Shown: positions 7,187-10,984 of the stretch, piece after piece
Numbering within the stretch: the first letter of the stretch is position 1
Layout of the letters: every line of letters begins with the position of its first letter
Assembly: GCA_900128585.1 (NCBI GenBank)
Contig: LT642767.1
Span: forward strand, 1-10,984
DNA: 10,984 bases
Source: Stramenopiles sp. TOSAG23-3
Lineage: Eukaryota; Sar
Direction of reading: 5' to 3'
Translations under genes and position numbers: made by a program
The notes under the pieces: model-generated
The model's input: only the letters and a program-made list of their open reading frames with translations
Databases searched by the model: none
What the model was told of the DNA's origin: nothing

Positions 7187-9664
7187 ATGAGGAAGGCAAC
7201 GAATACAAGTAAAATAAACGCAGTACCCATCGGCCGGAAGAGGCGCGGGGTAACTGTGCCACGGTCGGGGAGTGCCCACCACAGTGTACCTGCGAGGGGT
7301 ACGCCGTCGGGGTCGAACGGACTATTTAATAAATCGTCGGGCGGCACCTCCACCACTCCGGGCGGCAACATGCTGCCGATTCGCCGGGTGTACGTGTCAC
7401 CCAAGCGAAAACGGGAAGATAGTGAGACGCGCCACAAGCGCCGTCTGGCCAACGGCTTAGGAATAGCGAACGAGCTGCGGGGCTCGTTCGACGACCTTAC
7501 GTTAGCGGGAAAGCGAAGGAGTTTGGTGCCCCCCCTTGGCGGGCGCTTGGGGCGGCCCGACTTTCGCCTTGCGAGGTCGGATTTGAGCCCCATGTCTATG
7601 TTGCGGCAGGACGACCGGGACGTGGAAAGTCTCGGCCCGCCGCGGGCCTCTCGACGCATCGACGAGTTCGAACAGTCCCCCCCGTTCACCTCCCGTTCGG
7701 ACCGTTCCGATATTTCCATGGCCTCCTCCGTCGGTGCCTCCATGGACACGTCCGGCAGCCCTTTTGCCATCTCGCCGGCGTCCACGACGTCCCCGGCGAA
7801 CACGACTGGGCACGACTCGCTGCTTCTGCACTCCGGCGGCGGGTCGTCCGCGCGGCGAAGGAAAAGCAGCAACAAACGATTCACGGACACCCGCTTCAAC
7901 CCGAACGCGCACCAGTCCATGGTCGTCCAAGGGGTGGCCGCCATGCCGAAGCGCAGCGGGGGAAGGATCCGGTCGGGCGAACGCCGCCGGGCAGTGTCGT
8001 CCCCAGGGACGATGCGGAAGAAGAAGGGCAACGTGCTGGATTACAATGGGATAGTGGACATCGACCTGGACATGTCCACGGACGTCTCCCCTGTTTCAGG
8101 GAGCGGCGAACTTAGTAAATACGACGACGACCAGATATCGCCCGGCGTGCTGTCGGCTCGGTCTGCATCGAGCCGCGGGTCGCTGAGCTCGTCGCGTCTC
8201 AACTCCCCGCCCCCCTTGATTGCCTTGCGCACCCCGTCCAAGCCGGTGTGGAACGGCCCGGCCCCGTGCGCGGACGACGACGACGACGACGATTACATGT
8301 TCGGCGCGGGTTCCTCCGAGGGAAAGTCGTGCGCCAGCGACGAAGGGCACTCCTCGAAGGCGGGGGAGCCGGAAGACAGTGCCGGGTACTCGGGCCCCCA
8401 GAGCAGTAGCAGTAGGAGGACGACGGGCCGGCCGACGCCCGAGTCCGAGGCGTTCAAAGTGACCCCCCAGGGCCGGCCAACGCCGGCCATGGAGGCCTTC
8501 GAACGGAAGTCCACCCCGAGTCGGGAGAAAGGCCCGCAGTGCCCGCCGACCCCGGTCCGGACCCCGACGTGGGCGCACTCGAGCGTCGTCGGAGGGGGGC
8601 ATAGTCCCGGAGCCCACGAGCATAGAAGTTCCCTCGACGGCACGAAGCTCCTGTTCGCGTCCAGTTCGTACGACGAGCAGGAGGTAACGTCCGACGATTT
8701 CCAAAAGATTTCCCGCCTTGGCCAAGGGTCGTCCTCTGAGGTCTTCAAGTGCCGGAACGTCCACGACGACAAGCTGTACGCGGTAAAGATATCGAAGCGC
8801 CAATTTAGAAGCAAGCGGGACCGTGAAAACTACTTGAATGAGGTTCAAATCTTCAAGCCGTTGGGGGCCTCGTGCCCCCACATCCTCCACTACCATCGGG
8901 CGTGGCAGGAGAACGGGCACTTCTACATTCAGTACGAGTACTGCGCTCGCGGGGATCTGCAGTCGTTTTTGGAGGACATTGCCCAGCCCCTCAAAGACGA
9001 TATGATTTGGGGCCTAGTTGTAGATATTGTGGCCGGCTTAAACCACATCCACATGAACAAATTGGTGCACTTGGACATAAAACCATCGAACATATTTATC
9101 ACGTCGGATGGTACGTTGAAAATTGGGGATTTTGGAATGGTCACCAAGGTTGGGTCGAGCGAGGACGGCCGGGAAGGCGACAGCGTGTACATGGCCCCGG
9201 AGCTCTTGAGCTCCAGCCACGTAAAGTCGCCCGCGAACGACATATTTAGTTTTGGAATCATGCTGTGGGAAATTTTGTTCGGTTGCGAACCGCCGCAGGA
9301 CGGCGAAATGTGGCACGCGCTGCGCAACGACAGGGTCCCGCGCCCGGACGGCAAAGGCTCCGAGGAGCTGTTTCATTTTGTAAAATCTTTGCTGAGCTCC
9401 GACCCCTCCAAGCGCCCAACGGCGTTTCAAATCATGAAGATGCCCCGGGTCATCGCGGCATCTCAAATAGAAAACAGCTGGATCTTGAACGTACCGAAGA
9501 AAAAAAAGCACCGTTTCCCCGCCCACTTGCAGCTCGGGCGCTCGGACTCGTTCGTCGGGTCAAGCACAAGCATCGCCCCACCGTTCGACATGGAAGACAT
9601 CATGCGGCAAAGGGAAGGGCTGTGTACGCCAAAGGACCAGCCCGTGAACCCGAATTGGATGTGA
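7187..9664 (+). CDS. WEE1: Wee1/Myt1-family protein kinase
   Basis: An 825-residue protein. ATG 7187 is the first ATG after an in-frame TAA at 7145; purine at -3. Residues 1-500 are disordered, Ser/Pro/Arg-rich, with 20 S/T-P sites, a seven-Asp run (363-369) and a basic, NLS-like KRKRED segment. The kinase domain spans about 503-755: glycine loop GQGSSSEVF (512-520), ATP lysine in YAVK (K534), EYCARGDLQSFL, catalytic HLDIKPSNIF (D630), DFG (648-650), GDSVYMAPELL (E672), DIFSFG (D685) and a conserved Arg at 743. The HLDIKPSN loop and EGDS activation segment mark the Wee1/Myt1 family, which phosphorylates CDK1 on its ATP-loop Tyr (and Thr for Myt1) to delay mitosis. A basic PKKKKHR follows the domain; no transmembrane segment is seen after it, unlike membrane-bound Myt1, so a soluble nuclear Wee1-like enzyme is more likely. 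The DFG and YMAPELL forms are closer to Myt1. All catalytic residues are present. Confidence 0.92.
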   Translation: MRKATNTSKINAVPIGRKRRGVTVPRSGSAHHSVPARGTPSGSNGLFNKSSGGTSTTPGGNMLPIRRVYVSPKRKREDSETRHKRRLANGLGIANELRGSFDDLTLAGKRRSLVPPLGGRLGRPDFRLARSDLSPMSMLRQDDRDVESLGPPRASRRIDEFEQSPPFTSRSDRSDISMASSVGASMDTSGSPFAISPASTTSPANTTGHDSLLLHSGGGSSARRRKSSNKRFTDTRFNPNAHQSMVVQGVAAMPKRSGGRIRSGERRRAVSSPGTMRKKKGNVLDYNGIVDIDLDMSTDVSPVSGSGELSKYDDDQISPGVLSARSASSRGSLSSSRLNSPPPLIALRTPSKPVWNGPAPCADDDDDDDYMFGAGSSEGKSCASDEGHSSKAGEPEDSAGYSGPQSSSSRRTTGRPTPESEAFKVTPQGRPTPAMEAFERKSTPSREKGPQCPPTPVRTPTWAHSSVVGGGHSPGAHEHRSSLDGTKLLFASSSYDEQEVTSDDFQKISRLGQGSSSEVFKCRNVHDDKLYAVKISKRQFRSKRDRENYLNEVQIFKPLGASCPHILHYHRAWQENGHFYIQYEYCARGDLQSFLEDIAQPLKDDMIWGLVVDIVAGLNHIHMNKLVHLDIKPSNIFITSDGTLKIGDFGMVTKVGSSEDGREGDSVYMAPELLSSSHVKSPANDIFSFGIMLWEILFGCEPPQDGEMWHALRNDRVPRPDGKGSEELFHFVKSLLSSDPSKRPTAFQIMKMPRVIAASQIENSWILNVPKKKKHRFPAHLQLGRSDSFVGSSTSIAPPFDMEDIMRQREGLCTPKDQPVNPNWM

Positions 9665-9952
9665 AAAGGAGGCGCGAGAGGAGAGCGTCTGCGATGCACT
9701 GGGTTCGGCACCTTTCAAGTTTTAAAACGTACCGTAAAAATTGTTTTGTAAAGAATTTTTTATAAATACTTTGTAATAAGAATCGAAGAGTAAAGTATTA
9801 TGTGATAGGAACGTACACGCATTTATACGCGAAGATATTATAACGTAATCTTACTCTCCTTCCGTTTTATAAAGGAGGAGAGGGAGGGGTAAGTTTATCC
9901 TAATTTCAACCTTGGTAAGCAAAAGGTTTACACTCGTTTTCTTGTCGCGCGT
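9665..9952. other. Spacer between convergent kinase and p32 genes
   Basis: About 290 bases shared by two 3' ends. TGTAA occurs at 9747-9751 and 9772-9776 after the kinase gene, and on the minus strand 21 bases past the p32 stop (TTACA at 9928-9932 on the plus strand). TGTAA is the poly(A) signal of green algae, but in AT-rich DNA this is weak. An imperfect hairpin sits at 9850-9893 with outer arms CTTAC and GTAAG and inner CTCTCCTT against AAGGAGGAGAG. No gene is visible. Confidence 0.5.
9850..9893. repeat. Imperfect inverted repeat between convergent 3' ends
   Basis: Outer arms CTTAC (9850-9854) and GTAAG (9889-9893) are exactly complementary. Inside, CTCTCCTT pairs with AAGGAG and AG if a three-base bulge is allowed, around a short CCGTTTTATA loop. 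Placed between two convergent stop codons, it would form a stem in either transcript if transcription reaches it. The pairing is imperfect and the purine/pyrimidine bias makes chance plausible. Confidence 0.35.
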
Positions 9953-10603
9953 TTACTCCGACACGAAATGGTGAAACCGATCGAGCCACCGTATGTATTC
10001 CTCCTGCTCTTTCCCCCTCGCAAACTCCGTAAGAGTCGCTGCCAGGGCACCGTTAATGCCATGGTCTTCGAGATAGTCCAAAAAGGCGTGTTGAATCTTT
10101 TCGTCGAGATCCTCAAATTTGGGGCCGTCATAAATCGACTTATCTGACGAGTCTTGGTGAGCGTCCATGATTTGCACATTGACGACCGTCACGTCGGCCC
10201 CTAAAATTTCGCATCGGAACCCCATTATCGTCTTGTCCCGTTGGAGGGACACGTCAACGAAATGCCCCTCTTTAATGTCGTCACCTTCTTCATATTCCTG
10301 GGTGTCCTCTACGTCCAGCCTAACTTTCACCGCGTTTCCATTCACAGTCTTTTCTAACTCAATTACAGGAGACCCGACGTCGACCTTTACGGAGAACTCA
10401 TCCCTCCACTGTGCAAGTATTCCGTCCAAATCTACCCCCATCTCTTCCAGATTATCTTCCTCTTCGTCAAGCTCCTGGTCTAACAACCCAGCGAGTTTAT
10501 CCCCGGAGGAAAAATGGACCGTGGCCACCGCCCTGGTTGCACAGGCCGCACGACGCCAAACGTTTGCAACCACCGCCCGGTTCGTCACGTACCGTAAAAA
10601 CAT
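9953..10603 (-). CDS. C1QBP: Mitochondrial p32/MAM33 family (C1QBP-like) acidic matrix protein
   Basis: A 216-residue protein, close to the usual family length. The ATG at 10603 is the only possible ATG: the frame upstream is closed by a TGA near 10652 with no other ATG, and purine is at -3. Residues 1-33 are a typical mitochondrial presequence: Arg at 4, 9, 17, 18 and 24, many Ala and Val, no acidic residue. The mature part starts near GDKLAGLL, followed by an acidic patch DQELDEEEDNLEE (42-54). Residues 158-216 hold the family signature YDGPKFEDLDEKIQHAF, then YLEDHGINGALA and KEQEEYIRWLDRFHHFV. The family forms doughnut-shaped acidic trimers in the mitochondrial matrix and supports mitochondrial translation and oxidative phosphorylation. 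The gene faces the kinase gene, with 288 bases between stops; its upstream region contains a purine/pyrimidine tract. Full length and intact. Confidence 0.92.
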   Translation of the reverse strand: MFLRYVTNRAVVANVWRRAACATRAVATVHFSSGDKLAGLLDQELDEEEDNLEEMGVDLDGILAQWRDEFSVKVDVGSPVIELEKTVNGNAVKVRLDVEDTQEYEEGDDIKEGHFVDVSLQRDKTIMGFRCEILGADVTVVNVQIMDAHQDSSDKSIYDGPKFEDLDEKIQHAFLDYLEDHGINGALAATLTEFARGKEQEEYIRWLDRFHHFVSE

Positions 10604-10754
10604 TCTTCTTAATAAAAACAATACAAGAAAGTACACGAAAAAAATTGGTTTTCACAAGAAGATAAAAAGGTAAGGATAAAACATTATACAATGAACAAAA
10701 TTCATATGCAAACTTTACTGTAAAAAACAAAAATCTATATCGTCGAACAAAAAC
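10604..10754 (-). promoter_or_regulatory. Presumed promoter and 5' UTR of the p32 gene
   Basis: AT-rich DNA directly upstream of the minus-strand p32 start. Read toward the gene it is pyrimidine-rich and contains A/T runs, but no specific TATA box, initiator or operator can be named. I call it regulatory only by position. It is bounded on the far side by the long purine/pyrimidine tract. Confidence 0.3.
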
Positions 10755-10916
10755 AAGAAGAAAAAAAGGAGGAAGAAGAAGAGGAGAGGAGGAGGAGGAG
10801 AGAAGAAGATAAAAAAAAAAGAAGAAGATTTTCTTTCTTCTCTTCTCTTCTTTCTTCTCTTCTTTTTTTCTTCTCTTCTTTCTTTCTTTCTTCTCTTCCT
10901 TGTTGTTTCTTTCGAC

Positions 10917-10984
<68 letters not shown>
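10755..10984. repeat. Purine tract switching to pyrimidine tract
   Basis: On the plus strand, 10755-10828 is purine only (AAG/GAG/A runs) except for one T at 10810. From 10829 to 10901 it is pyrimidine only (TTC/CTTTC), and after four purine interruptions (10902, 10905, 10914, 10915) it is pyrimidine again to the window end. The two halves are roughly self-complementary, so long slipped hairpins are possible, and each half alone could adopt triplex (H-DNA) structure. No gene lies here. Confidence 0.9.
10918..10984. repeat. (CTTT)n microsatellite running off the window
   Basis: A pure tetranucleotide array of CTTT, 67 bases or nearly 17 units with no interruption, reaches the last base of the window. 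Its true length is unknown; such arrays are hypervariable and a common place for assemblies to break. Confidence 0.97.

Noticed and set aside
7075-8031. 318-codon open frame on the minus strand across the start of the kinase gene
   Set aside because: It is antisense to the GC-rich kinase N-terminus, Arg/Pro-rich and without recognisable motifs; GC-rich codons opposite readily create such frames.
8096-8920. 274-codon minus-strand open frame opposite the kinase linker
   Set aside because: Arg/Leu/Val-rich low-complexity translation with poly-Val opposite the Asp run, typical of an antisense shadow.
10167-10673. 168-codon plus-strand open frame opposite the p32 gene
   Set aside because: Ser/Thr-rich antisense shadow of an acidic coding region; the minus-strand protein has an unmistakable family signature.

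Overview
The window looks like nuclear DNA of a eukaryote, probably a unicellular, flagellated one. It carries four protein genes of eukaryotic families, each readable as a single uninterrupted frame. All three stop codons end genes as in the standard code (TAG, TGA, TGA, TAA). Coding DNA is moderately to strongly GC-rich, while the spacers are very AT-rich with homopolymer runs, a minisatellite and microsatellites. I cannot name the lineage from the sequence. The TSNAXIP1-like protein hints at a cilium or flagellum, but this is inference.

Layout: (1) 2-2446, plus strand: the 3' part of a C2CD5-like gene, cut by the left window edge, so any N-terminal C2 domain would lie outside. (2) 2449-2948: AT-rich spacer with an imperfect inverted repeat. 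(3) 2949-5684, plus strand: a long coiled-coil protein with a TSNAXIP1-type N-terminal domain. (4) 5685-7186: a 1.5 kb AT-rich spacer with a 38-bp inverted repeat, six copies of a 51-bp minisatellite and a GA/GT-rich stretch next to the following gene. (5) 7187-9664, plus strand: a Wee1/Myt1-family inhibitory cell-cycle kinase with a long disordered N-terminus full of proline-directed phosphosites. (6) 9665-9952: a short spacer between convergent genes with an imperfect hairpin. (7) 9953-10603, minus strand: a mitochondrial p32/MAM33 (C1QBP-family) matrix protein. (8) 10604-10984: its upstream region, dominated by a purine tract that switches to a pyrimidine tract and ends in a pure CTTT microsatellite running off the window.

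The four genes do not form an evident pathway: membrane traffic (C2CD5), cilium-associated coiled coil (TSNAXIP1), mitotic entry control (Wee1/Myt1) and mitochondrial matrix (p32). This is ordinary eukaryotic gene order with no operon logic. I see no mobile element, CRISPR array, tRNA or rRNA. The most interesting points are the mixed Wee1/Myt1 signature of the kinase and its phosphosite cluster, a 16-serine run written with all six serine codons, the partly homogenised 51-bp minisatellite, and the purine-to-pyrimidine switch upstream of the p32 gene. I found no convincing new biological system.
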